Assembly: GCA_011317545.1 (NCBI GenBank)
Contig: WUJK01000009.1
Coordinates: 930,001 to 994,000 of the forward strand
From: Coniella vitis
Lineage: Eukaryota; Ascomycota; Sordariomycetes; Diaporthales; Schizoparmaceae
DNA length: 64,000 nt
Reading direction: 5' to 3'
In this document: positions 41,727 to 51,637 of the stretch, piece after piece
Layout of the letters: each line of letters begins with the position of its first letter
How positions within the stretch are numbered: the first letter of the stretch is position 1
Translations under genes and position numbers: made by a program
Notes under the pieces: model-generated
The model's database searches: none
Told to the model about the DNA's origin: nothing
The model's input: only the letters and a program-made list of their open reading frames with translations

Positions 41727-42577
41727 TTTGTAGTATTATGCGTGTTGTGATTTATTCAAATTGTGTAATTGTAGGCTGTCGTGTTCTGAATGTTAAAATG
41801 ATGCTATAGTAGAGGACCCGACTACATTCCTACACGGGGGAAACGGGCCGCTTATATCAAATTGACAGCTCTCGCAAGAAAACGCAGCATTCTCTCACTG
41901 ACATCAGCACCCACGCATATCCTGATTTTCGGCCCCAAACAGTCTGTCTCATGCTGATACTTTCCCCTTTCAAAAACACCATGATCTCATCTGTCATATA
42001 ACAGTAGTACGGTACACAAGTTTGGGTTGCACACGCCAGGGTCGACTGAGCAGGTCGGTTCCGCCAATGACAACTGCGCCGCCCAATGACGCACGAGCTA
42101 TGAGGTCAGTGTCACGAGACTATAATAGATGGAAATGTATGTACATACATAGTAAATGACTGCCACCAGGGCAGTCAAAACGAAAGCCACATAGGCGAGT
42201 AAGCGAGCAGGGTTGTTTGCATGATTTCTAAAATTGGGAATTGGATCGACGACTTGGGGTTTATTATCTTTTTTCTTGGTTTTCGGGCAGGGTTGCCCAT
42301 TTAGAACTCAAGGGAGCAGCAGAGGCTGTCACCGTCGTCATTCCCCGGCCCCCTCCCATGGCGAGACCCTGAGGGACCAGAGAGAAAGTACCCGTACCCT
42401 AACCCTGGCAAAGACAACGACGTCATGCTCGTTCAAACAACCCCCTTGGCGAAACATTAGGGATGGACTTTGTGAACCATTTCGATACCCAGCCCAAATC
42501 GAGAAGTTTGGCGTGGTTTTTCTCATTCTCACTACGAACCCTTACTCCATAAAGGGGGCCGACGAGAAGCAGAAATC
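41727..42577. promoter_or_regulatory. Divergent promoter region of the disordered protein and the DUF726 gene
   Basis: About 850 bp. Two CCAAT boxes lie close together at 42064-42068 and 42083-42087, a TACATAGTA at 42146-42154 and a telobox ACCCTAACCCT at 42396-42406, about 175 bp before the DUF726 start. The CCAAT boxes could recruit the fungal CCAAT-binding complex. Confidence 0.45.
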
Positions 42578-44956
42578 ATGTTTGCCAAACTGAAAAGCCT
42601 AGCCGAGAAAGGAGACACCCCGACGTCTCCAAGCAACGATGGCCAGGAAGAATCGCTCACGACGGTGCTGCCGACGCGCGAGGACCGGGCAGAGCTGTTG
42701 CTTCTTGTTGCAGGTCTGATGGAGGAGATGCGCACCCAGATCCTGGACGCTTTTGACCCCACCAAGACTGTCGTCAAGGATCCACTGGTCATAGGGCCTC
42801 TACCAGGCCAGGAGAGGGAGACCAGCGAGGAGGACAAGCTTGCAGAACCCATACCAGACTTGCCACAGCGAGCAGGCGACGGATCGAAACCGATGGATGG
42901 AAGGGAGGGAGCTTCCAACTCACTCGAACTTGAAGCAGAACCCTTGCCGCAGGCTGTGGATTCGATAGCCTCTGATGCAGCGGACGACAGCGAGGAGCAG
43001 AATGGTACCGTAGGCAGTGCGCCACCTAATGCCAGTGAAGCCTTCAATAGAGATGCAGAGGCGGAGCAGAAGAGGCAAGAGAAGGAGCGCAGGGCTCTAG
43101 AGAGCCGCACAAAGGACCTCGCCAGGCCAGAAAACGTGGAACTCAAGAAAGCTTCTCTCAAGCACTTTGACGGCTGGAGGGATAAGGTCCTGCAGCGGAT
43201 CGGCGAAGCAGTCAACCAGAGAGAAGGCGATGAGAGCACTACACAGTACAAGCAGACAACATCGCGTCCGGCGAGTCGGGAACAGCCACCCGCCGACGCC
43301 GATGGCCAGGAACACCTACAGCACACTTTCCCGCCCCTCGAGACACCTTTGCGGGGCTTGAGCGATGCGCGGCGCATCCTGATCATGCATTCGATTCTCC
43401 TCTTGCTCCTGGGATTGCAGTCGTATTCGGCCGAGTCACGCGTGCTCATGCTGCGTCTGACAAGTTCTCTGGATCTTTCAATGGACATTCTGGCACAGGA
43501 CGAAATGTCGACAGCCAAGGGCCTGCTCGAGGTCGCCAATGCACAGATGAATGCCGACGAAGAGACCAAGAAGAAGGCCGCCGAGAACTCAACCGCCAGG
43601 AAGTGGAAGGTTGGGCTGGGTGCCGTGGCGGGAGCCGTTCTCATCGGCGTAACTGGTGGCCTCGCGGCCCCTTTGCTAGCTGCGGGCGTAGGCAGTGTCA
43701 TGGGCGGCCTGGGACTCGGAGCCACGGCGACGGCAGGCTATCTGGGTGCCCTTGCTGGGTCGGCGCCGCTTGTCGGTGTCCTTTTCGGTGCCTACGGGGG
43801 CCGCATGACGGGCAGAATGATTGACGAGTACGCAAAAGAGGTGGAGGATTTCGCCTTTATTCCGATCCACAAACGCTCCCTATTTCATCGAGGTGGTCAT
43901 CACGACGATAAGACTTCCAGCAGGGACAAGAAGGCACAGCATCTCCGTGTGGCAATCGTAATATCTGGCTGGCTTGGGCAAGAGCAAGAAGTCGTCTTGC
44001 CGTGGCAAGCCCTTAGCGGTAAAAGCACCGAGGCTTTCGCGCTACGCTGGGAGCTCAAAGCATTGCTACGCCTCGGTCATGCACTCAATATCTACATCAA
44101 GAGCTACGCTTGGGGATTCGCCAAGAAGGAGATTATCAGCCGCACCATTTTTGCCTCGCTCGCATCAGCGCTCGTCCTGCCCTACGGTCTCGCCAAAGCG
44201 GCGCGGCTCATTGATAACCCGTTTAGTGTCGCCATGTCGCGTAGCGATAAAGCTGGCGCGGTGCTTGCCGACGCACTCATCAACAAGGTACAAGGAGAGC
44301 GACCTGTGACGCTACTGGGGTACTCGCTGGGAGCGCGCGTCATCTACGCGTGTCTGAACGAGCTGGCGCGGCGCAAGGCGTTTGGGCTCGTTGAATCGGT
44401 GTGCTTGATTGGCGCGCCGGTGCCGTCGGACCCTATTGCGTGGCGCCGGATTCGCGCCGTGGTGGCGGGGCGGGTGGTCAATGTGTACTCGACCAAGGAC
44501 TACCTGCTTGCGCTGCTGTATCGCGCGAACAACCTGCAATATGGGATTGCCGGGCTGCAGGCGATTTGCGAGGTTGATGGGGTGGAAAATGTGGATGTGT
44601 CCCGGTTTGTGGTGGGACACACGCAGTATCGGTTCCTTGTGGGACCGATTCTGCAAAAAGTCGGGTTGGAGGATATTGATGGGGACGTTGTGGAGAGACA
44701 GTTGCTGAAGCTCAAGAGGCAGGAGAAGGAGGATCAGGAGGCGCGGGAGCGGAGCGAAGCAGAGGCCAAGGACGCGGATCGGAGTGTGGACGCAGAGGCA
44801 GATGAGATGGAGAGGGAGCTGAAGCGGGGGGAGGACAAGAAGGAGGAGGAGGAGGAGGAGGATCTTCGGCAAGACAAGATGCTAGAGTCGAGAACGGGAA
44901 GGGAGGAGGAGAAGGAGTTTCAGCGTTCGATGGGAAAGATGAGGTTGGCGGAGTGA
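42578..44956 (+). CDS. DUF726 alpha/beta-hydrolase (TMCO4/Mil1-like lipase)
   Basis: Intronless, 792 aa. An N-terminal helical and acidic region leads into a membrane-associated part at about 341-405 (glycine/alanine-rich segments GAVLIGVTGGLAAPLLAAG and GYLGALAGSAPLVGVLFGAY). The hydrolase core follows: LRVAIVISGWLG, SYAWGFAKKEI, and the nucleophile elbow GYSLG with Ser583, then CLIGAPVPSDPIAW and VNVYSTKDYLLALLYRA with a likely Asp/His set. This is the DUF726 family, which includes human TMCO4 and yeast Mil1, reported to interact with an AP-1 clathrin adaptor subunit and needed for lipid-linked functions at the Golgi/endosome. The last 90 residues are a highly charged Glu/Lys/Arg coiled coil. 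A telobox and CCAAT boxes lie upstream. Confidence 0.92.
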   Translation: MFAKLKSLAEKGDTPTSPSNDGQEESLTTVLPTREDRAELLLLVAGLMEEMRTQILDAFDPTKTVVKDPLVIGPLPGQERETSEEDKLAEPIPDLPQRAGDGSKPMDGREGASNSLELEAEPLPQAVDSIASDAADDSEEQNGTVGSAPPNASEAFNRDAEAEQKRQEKERRALESRTKDLARPENVELKKASLKHFDGWRDKVLQRIGEAVNQREGDESTTQYKQTTSRPASREQPPADADGQEHLQHTFPPLETPLRGLSDARRILIMHSILLLLLGLQSYSAESRVLMLRLTSSLDLSMDILAQDEMSTAKGLLEVANAQMNADEETKKKAAENSTARKWKVGLGAVAGAVLIGVTGGLAAPLLAAGVGSVMGGLGLGATATAGYLGALAGSAPLVGVLFGAYGGRMTGRMIDEYAKEVEDFAFIPIHKRSLFHRGGHHDDKTSSRDKKAQHLRVAIVISGWLGQEQEVVLPWQALSGKSTEAFALRWELKALLRLGHALNIYIKSYAWGFAKKEIISRTIFASLASALVLPYGLAKAARLIDNPFSVAMSRSDKAGAVLADALINKVQGERPVTLLGYSLGARVIYACLNELARRKAFGLVESVCLIGAPVPSDPIAWRRIRAVVAGRVVNVYSTKDYLLALLYRANNLQYGIAGLQAICEVDGVENVDVSRFVVGHTQYRFLVGPILQKVGLEDIDGDVVERQLLKLKRQEKEDQEARERSEAEAKDADRSVDAEADEMERELKRGEDKKEEEEEEDLRQDKMLESRTGREEEKEFQRSMGKMRLAE

Positions 44957-47137
44957 GAATAAGGATGCATGGAACCAATACTTCGATTCCAAGGCACGAG
45001 AGGGCTCGGGAGAGGGAATGTCCGGGGGGGGTTGTTGTTCCGTGAAGTAAGTGATCCCGCAGTTTGTACGATTAACACATGAATAAAGGTTTGGAGGGAT
45101 AGAGAACAGGGTGAGTGGGTGCTTCTGGGCCGGGAGTTGAGGTTTGATTTGAGTTTATTGCGCCAAAGCTTGTATTAGTAGCTATTCACATGTATTTATA
45201 TGTAGACGGGGATTATACAGGGTCGAAAGAATGGGCAGATAAGGGGACTCTTGCTTGACTGGATGATGAATGGAGGGTCGGTCTCGATGCAGACAATGAC
45301 GATCAAGAGCCGCTGATAGCAAGGGTGATGACCTGATTTCTTACAGAGTTCGGGGAAGCTCCGTTGCTATCGTGTTGGTCTTACGCGGAACGGTACATCT
45401 GTTGATTGACGATCCGCTTGGCTTGTGAACTTTCGTTTGGTTTGGCGTTCTGCAACGGGATGCTGCGAATAGTACTGAATGCATTTGGACTGGTGTTGTT
45501 TTTAGGATCAGTCCCACGAAGCACTGTATTATTGAAACCTTACTAAGTATATCGCGAATGGAATTGGGGATTCCTTATGTGGATGGTTCGAGAACGGAGG
45601 GCTCTAGTTTCTTCAAAGCACGAGGCTGACATGTATCTCCTCCTTGCTCTTGGGAATTGGGAGACTTGGTCTTGCCTGTGAGTCAATATATTGAGGCTGT
45701 ATGTAAGAATAATTATATCCACACATAATGGAATCGCACTTTTTGACGTTATTACCTGATTAGAGTATTTCTTGCTAAAACACTAAAATCCTCATCATAC
45801 ATACCATTGTATATAGCTTCACAACAAGTCACGGGATGGCACATGATACACTGAAGAAAAAGGCTGGGTCGCCACAGTTGGATCCGAGATCCGTAGCATA
45901 CTTTTACCACGTCGTACTTCATATAAAAAAGGTTCATTCCGTCGATGCGACGCCGCCGGACGCTGACATAGGCGGCGCGTAGTAGAAGCATCTGGAGATT
46001 CCGAACCAGCCAACGAGCGAAAAGCGTGAGCAAGAGATAGGCCGCAGGAGATACTACCGTGACATTGACCACTGCAGTATCTTGTCGTGTATACCGTGCA
46101 TCTACCTGGGTTAGGCGATTGCCAAGACTTACTAGTACATTGTACCCACCACATACCAGCGAGTGATACCCAATAAAACAAGCCGTAAGCCCATGGACGA
46201 GGTAGCACAAAAAAAAAAAGAAAAAGACGAGAGATGGCCTCGCATGACCATCAAATGATCTGACCAGACAGTTTGCAGACGGCGTGGAAGTTGTGAATGA
46301 CTTGCTTCACCTGTTAGTACGAGCCGAGATGGTCGTGTCGTTGGCGAATAAACGGCGTTTGGAGAATGGACAGTGTGTTTTGGGTGTGCTGTGGACTGTG
46401 CGGCAGGACCACTCATCAGTCTGGGGCCGCATGCGGGGTAATCACGAATGAATAACATAGTATACTTTGTATGGACGGGCAGACAGGGCTGTGAACCTTG
46501 ACCCCTGCCCCGTGCGGGGAAAGATAGTGGCAGCAGTTTGCCATGCGCCTTGCTTGGTCTCCACCCGATCCATCTTGGCGCTAGTCGGGATGGAAGGAGA
46601 GACTCCAAGAGTTTGTTTTCATGGCAGTCAAACAGTTGCGCACCGCCAGCCAAATGGGTGGCTGTAACAGGCACGCTACACCAAAGTCACCACAGACGTG
46701 ACAGCAGAATCGCAGAGGCCTCGAGTGATGCTGGCGGAAAAGCGCGGTTCAAGGATGCCAAGAAAGCGGCGGCGGCGGAGGAGGAGGGCAAGCAGAGCTG
46801 GGAGGTGCAACCGAAGCGAGAATCCTGCCTTCCTTCCCCCAGCACCATGTACCATGCCGCGAAATCCCCCCAGCAATATGATAACCATGTAGGCTCCTAG
46901 CTGCAAGGGTAGGTTCGTATATAAGTTGAGAAGCGCCCCGCACACCGCACTGCACAGAAAAAACTAAACGCTGGAACGTTCCGGAGTAGGATCGCATCGT
47001 CTACCTAGCTAGGTACTTATAAGATGCAGGCTCGCAGCCTCTGCTTCTGACTGCCCTTCCTCTCCTTGTCTTCACTTCATGCCTGCACCTTTCGGACTGC
47101 CTCCAGAGAGTGAGCCCGGCGCAGCGCCTTTCTCGCC
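44957..47137. other. Long intergenic region without recognisable gene
   Basis: About 2.2 kb upstream of the Jen1-type gene. It contains ACATAGTATAC near 46455 and a TACCTAGCTAGGTA at 47002-47015, about 125 bp before the next start. Short frames on both strands lack domains. Confidence 0.5.
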
Positions 47138-49440
47138 ATGTCTGACAACGAGAAGTCCCCGACCGCCCGCAGCTTGTCGCCAGAAGACGGCCATCCTCCA
47201 GCCCTCGCAACCGACGATGCTCCCCACCATGGCATGTCCGTCGGCCAGTATCTACGCACGCGCTTCTCCAGTCTAAAGCCGCCCATGGCCAAGCTGGCGA
47301 ACCCTTTCAAGCTCATTGGCATGCTGACCGCCCACCACTGGGCCTTTTTCGGTGTCGGCTTCTTGGGATGGGTACGTTGCTGATGTGCTCGTTTCCTCCT
47401 CCACAAGCTCGCCCTTTGCATGCTGAAACCCATCCAACTGACTGTCGCTTTTCCGATGCAGACGTGGGATGCCTTCGACTTCTTCACCGTTTCATTGACC
47501 ACCACCGAACTCGCCGAGACTTTCGACACCACTGTTGCCAACATTACGTGGGGCATCACCCTTGTTCTCATGTTCCGATGTAAGCTTTTCTGCAAAGCTG
47601 TGCCAAGGTCTTGGAAGAGCCAAGTGTTAACGGCCCGCTCTCAGCTGTGGGGTCTATCCTCTTTGGTGTCGCTGCCGATCGATATGGCAGAAAATGGCCC
47701 TTTATCGTCAACAATATCCTCTTTATTGTCCTCGAATTGGTAAGTAGGCGTGTCACCGCCTCACGATGGCGTCTCACGAGGGAATCTCCCTCCAACCGTC
47801 TTTTCCTTCTCTCCAAAAGGCAAGGGCATTCGCCGAAAAGCCACGGCTGAGCAAACTCCGACACCCAAGATGCTTGGGAGGATCAAGATTGCACGCCTTG
47901 GCACGGTGGCGACTCGCCAACGAAGCTCGTCGCCCTGGGTGGCTGCCAGCGACCAGCAGCTTCCTCCGAATGCTCGCATGCTCCAGAACACGACACTAAC
48001 ACGAGACCAGGGCACCGGTTTCTGTCAAACCTACCAGCAATTCCTGGCCTGTCGTGCTCTCTTTGGCGTTGCCATGGGTGGTCTCTACGGCAACGCAGCA
48101 GCCACTGCCCTCGAAGACCTTCCTGAAGAGGCCCGCGGTCTCATGAGCGGCATCTTGCAGCAGGGCTATGCCTTTGGCTACCTGCTAGCCACAGCCTTTG
48201 CCCGCGGTCTCGTTAATACAACCCCGCATGGCTGGCGCCCGCTGTTTTGGTTCGGCGCAGCACCGCCCGTTCTCATCATCGTCTACCGGCTACTGCTCCC
48301 CGAGACGCAGGTCCACCAGCAGCGCGAATCAGTGCGCCGCGCCGCACCTGCAGGGGGCACCAGTGTATCCAAGACTTTCTTGCTCGAGGGCAAAGTGGCG
48401 CTCAAGAGACATTGGCTCCTGCTGACCTACCTTGTCCTCCTCATGGCGGGCTTCAATTTCATGAGCCACGGTAGTCAAGAGTACGTATACGGATGTTGGA
48501 TTTCTGTGTTCCCATCTCGCTTGTGAATATCGACTCATGCGACGTGAAACAATTCTAGTCTCTACCCAACCATGCTCAAAAATCAACTCATCTTTGGCGC
48601 CAATGCCGTCACCGTCACACAGGTCGTCGCGAACCTCGGCGCAATGGCTGGCGGCACTGTCGTTGGCTACCTTTCGCAGAGCTTTGGGCGCCGCCTTTCC
48701 ATAATCTGCATGTGCGTTCTTGGTGGCGCCCTGCTGTACCCATATACGTTTGTCACAACCGAGCGCGTCATGGCTGCTGCCTTTTTCGAGCAGTTTTGCG
48801 TGCAGGGCGCCTGGGGCGTCGTCCCCATCCACCTCATGGAGCTCTCCCCAGGTGCTTTCCGCACATTTGTCGTCGGCACGTCGTACCAACTGGGTAACCT
48901 GGTCAGCTCGGCCAGCTCAACGATCGAGGCTACAACGGGCGAGCGGTTCCCCCTGGAGCCGCTTGTCGTGAATGGCAAGTCGACGCCCAGGTACGATTAC
49001 GGCAAGGTCATTTGTATTTTCATGGCCTGTGTCTATGCCTATGTGATTCTATTGGCAGTGAGTCTTTCCTTTCCCCCTTATGCCCATAAGTGCAAATTCT
49101 TCGTATCTGGTCCTTTGCACCAATAGGTGGCTAACAATAATATCTCTAGTTTCTCGGACCTGAGCACCTGCGTCGCAAATTCGAAGTCGAGCATGATGCT
49201 GATGTGCGCGCGGTCGCGAACGAAGAGACGATCGAACAAGCCATCCACCGCCGGGAGAGAATGGGGATGGGTCTCAGCGAGGAGGACCTGGCTGACGCAG
49301 CCGAGGTCGGACGGTTGAAGCAGAGGGAGCTCGAGAGGCAGAGAGAGCGTGAGAAGCATAGGGAGCATGAGAAGCAGAGGGCGCATGAGAAGGACATGAA
49401 CTACAGTTCTTATGGCGTCATGACGGCCTTTCCTGGATAA
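47138..49440 (+). CDS. Carboxylate/proton symporter of the Jen1 family (MFS)
   Basis: Six exons 47138-47371, 47462-47579, 47645-47739, 48011-48480, 48559-49057 and 49150-49440 encode 568 aa. All five introns are GT-AG; the third is long (271 bp). The signature NFMSHGSQDLYPT (residues 298-310) is exactly the NXX(S/T)HX(S/T)QDXXXT motif of Jen1-type lactate/pyruvate/dicarboxylate symporters. DAFDFFTVSLT in segment 1 and GVAADRYGRKWPF after segment 2 are also characteristic. It should import short-chain mono- or dicarboxylates across the plasma membrane with protons. The C-terminal tail is a long Arg/Glu/His-rich charged helix (LERQREREKHREHEKQRAHE). Yeast homologues are glucose-repressed; that cannot be read here. 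It lies tail-to-tail with another MFS gene. Confidence 0.92.
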
Positions 49441-49813
49441 GATGGTCGAAAGACGCGATCCAAGGTTGTTTTCGTTCCCACGACTGGGGTTTTGTTTTTT
49501 TCGAGCAGGACTTCGCAATGCCTTAATGTGATGATAAATGCGATAAATTGGCAATGAAATGTTTCACGATATCATTACTGTATGCTCCAAAACGACTGCT
49601 ACACATATGCCTGTCGTCTTCAACACTCCGTCGTGATTCTCATGTACAGGCCATGTTGCGCCGCATTGTTATCAAAGGTCCCCCTTTCTTCACCCTTCAT
49701 CTTCAAGTCGATAAAAATGAAGGAAAAAATCCGTTAAAGCCTTATTTCCAAAAGTCACTGGCACCTTGCGTCCAGTGATCTCTCGACCCTTTTCATACGT
49801 GGGTCTACATCCC
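49441..49813. other. Convergent intergenic region between two MFS genes
   Basis: About 370 bp holding the two facing 3' ends. Nothing else seen. Confidence 0.6.
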
Positions 49814-51637
49814 TTAGGCGGCAGCCTTGGCCCGCGTCTCAATGGGCAGTATGATCCACAACCCAGCGACACCAATGGCCAGCGCGCCGGAAAAGAAGAC
49901 GGGCGCGCCGCTCGCGCTCGAGCTAGACCCAGCAATGATCCAAGCAACGAGGCCAAAGAAGCGCCAGGACACGCCCGTCACAGCGACTCCCGCGCCACGA
50001 ATCGGCGCGCCAAAGACCTCGACGGTGTAGAGCGTCGCCACGGCGAGCAGAGCGTACTGCAGGAAGGAGAGGATGCATTCAAAGGCGAGGAGGGAGTTGC
50101 GCGTGCGGGCGGCGGTGGAAGTGAGCATGAAGATGCCGCTGAGGAGGGACAAGAGGGCGCCGGCACGCTTGCGGCCGAGGAATCTCGCCTCGACGAGGGC
50201 GCTAGACACAAGAGGTCCCGGGATGGCGCAGATCGAGATGTAGACATGGCGGCTGAACCAGTACGGCCTGGTGACCGAGGTGGAGGTGATGGCCGAGACG
50301 CCCTTGGTCGCGAGGTAGAGCTGGATGAACTGGCTTTGCAGGATGAAAGTGAGGCCAATGGCGGCCCACAGCAGGACGAGCGATCCGAGTCCCAGGAAGC
50401 CGAGGGATGCCACGACGGACTTGGTGGAGGCGCTGAATCCGTGCTTGGTGATGGAACGACCGGCTCTCTCGGCGTCTCCAGTTTCCTCCTCCTCGGCCTC
50501 TTCGGTGATCATGGACGACTCAACGCGAGCAAAGGCTGCCTCGTTCAGCCAGGTGATTTGGCGGTTGGCGTTGGCAATGTCGCGGGTCGTTTGGACGGCT
50601 TCATCGTCACGACGGTGGGCCAACAGGGACTTGGGCGTCTCGTACGTGCGAATGAAGAAGCGGAGGAGGTAGAGGAACAAGGTGATGCAGCCAAAGCACC
50701 ACCAGGTGTAGCGCCAGCCCTTGTTGGAAACGTAGTGGCACGAAGCAGTGTCGGAGGCCGAGGTCGAACTAGAGCTGGAACCAGTGTGGTCTGCTCTCTT
50801 GAAAGAGCCCGAGCCAGCGTCTGGGCCGGTGCCGCAGGTCCACTGCTCGATGAAGGCCCAGCCAACGGCATATGCCACCAGCTGCCCAAGGCCCCAGAAG
50901 ATGCCTTGCGCGGCGACGAGCCAGGTGTGGCTGGCGGGGAGCGACTCAACAAGGTACATGGCGTCCACAGCTTGATTGCCGCCAACAGCGAAGCCCACGA
51001 CAAAACCGACGACACACAGACCGGTAAATGCAGTCATGCCAGCGCCGACAAGGCCGGCCATGCCCGTAAGGACAATCGTCGCAGTGAACATTTGCTTGCG
51101 GCCCCAGATGTCGGCCATTATCGGCCACATGAGAGCACCAAGGACGAGGCCGGCAGAGGTGCTGATCATGAAGTTGGTGGGGTTTTGGTAGGTAAAGTAG
51201 AATTGAGCCTCGTTCGTGGCGGCAGGAAGGATAATGCTGAAAGAAGCGAGCCAGAACTGTTTTGCATGTTAGCATATTGTGGTGGGCTTGTGCCTCGGAA
51301 AGGTAGTTTTGTAATGGCTTACCTGGTCGAGGAACCAGCCAACTGCCGTGGCGATAGTCAAGAACCATTGGTAGCGGCCCATGCCAATGTCGAGGAGAGC
51401 CTCGTTGAGCAGCTGGGCCTTGGCCACATAGACGGGGTCGAGACCGGAAGTCTTGCAAGCTTCGGTGTCAACAGCACTGCCAAACAAATTGCCCGGACGC
51501 TGCTTGCCCGAGGCAGTCTGGGAAGGCTTGTGCTTCTCTGCATCTGCTAGGATGGTCGAGGCGCCGTAGGCGCTCTCATTGTCGCTTGGCTTCTTGAGAG
51601 CCCCGAGGCCATGGTTGTCGACGGCTGTGTCAGCCAT
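49814..51637 (-). CDS. MFS transporter, sugar-transporter/SVOP-like type
   Basis: Exons (minus) 51637-51323 and 51256-49814 encode 585 aa; the 66-bp intron follows GWFLDQ and resumes with FWLASFS, an MFS segment 1 junction. The soluble N-terminus of about 70 residues precedes GLDPVYVAKAQLLNEALLDIGMGRYQW, a region shared by SVOP/sugar-porter-like carriers. MWPIMADIWGRKQMFT is the loop-2 MFS motif. A central hydrophilic loop of over 70 residues (NANRQITWLNEAAFAR and on) separates the two halves. The C-terminal half carries RFLGRKRAGALLSLLSG. The substrate is unknown; Sugar_tr-family carriers include sugars, phosphate and organic ions. An unrelated soluble gene pair is not present to suggest a specific cargo. 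Confidence 0.88.

Noticed and set aside
42532..43725. 397-codon open frame on the minus strand
   Set aside because: It lies opposite the DUF726 coding region and is Ser/Arg-rich with no domain; a codon-bias shadow.
49766..51550. 594-codon open frame on the plus strand
   Set aside because: It mirrors the second MFS transporter; its Gly/Glu/Arg-rich composition is typical of antisense to membrane-protein codons.
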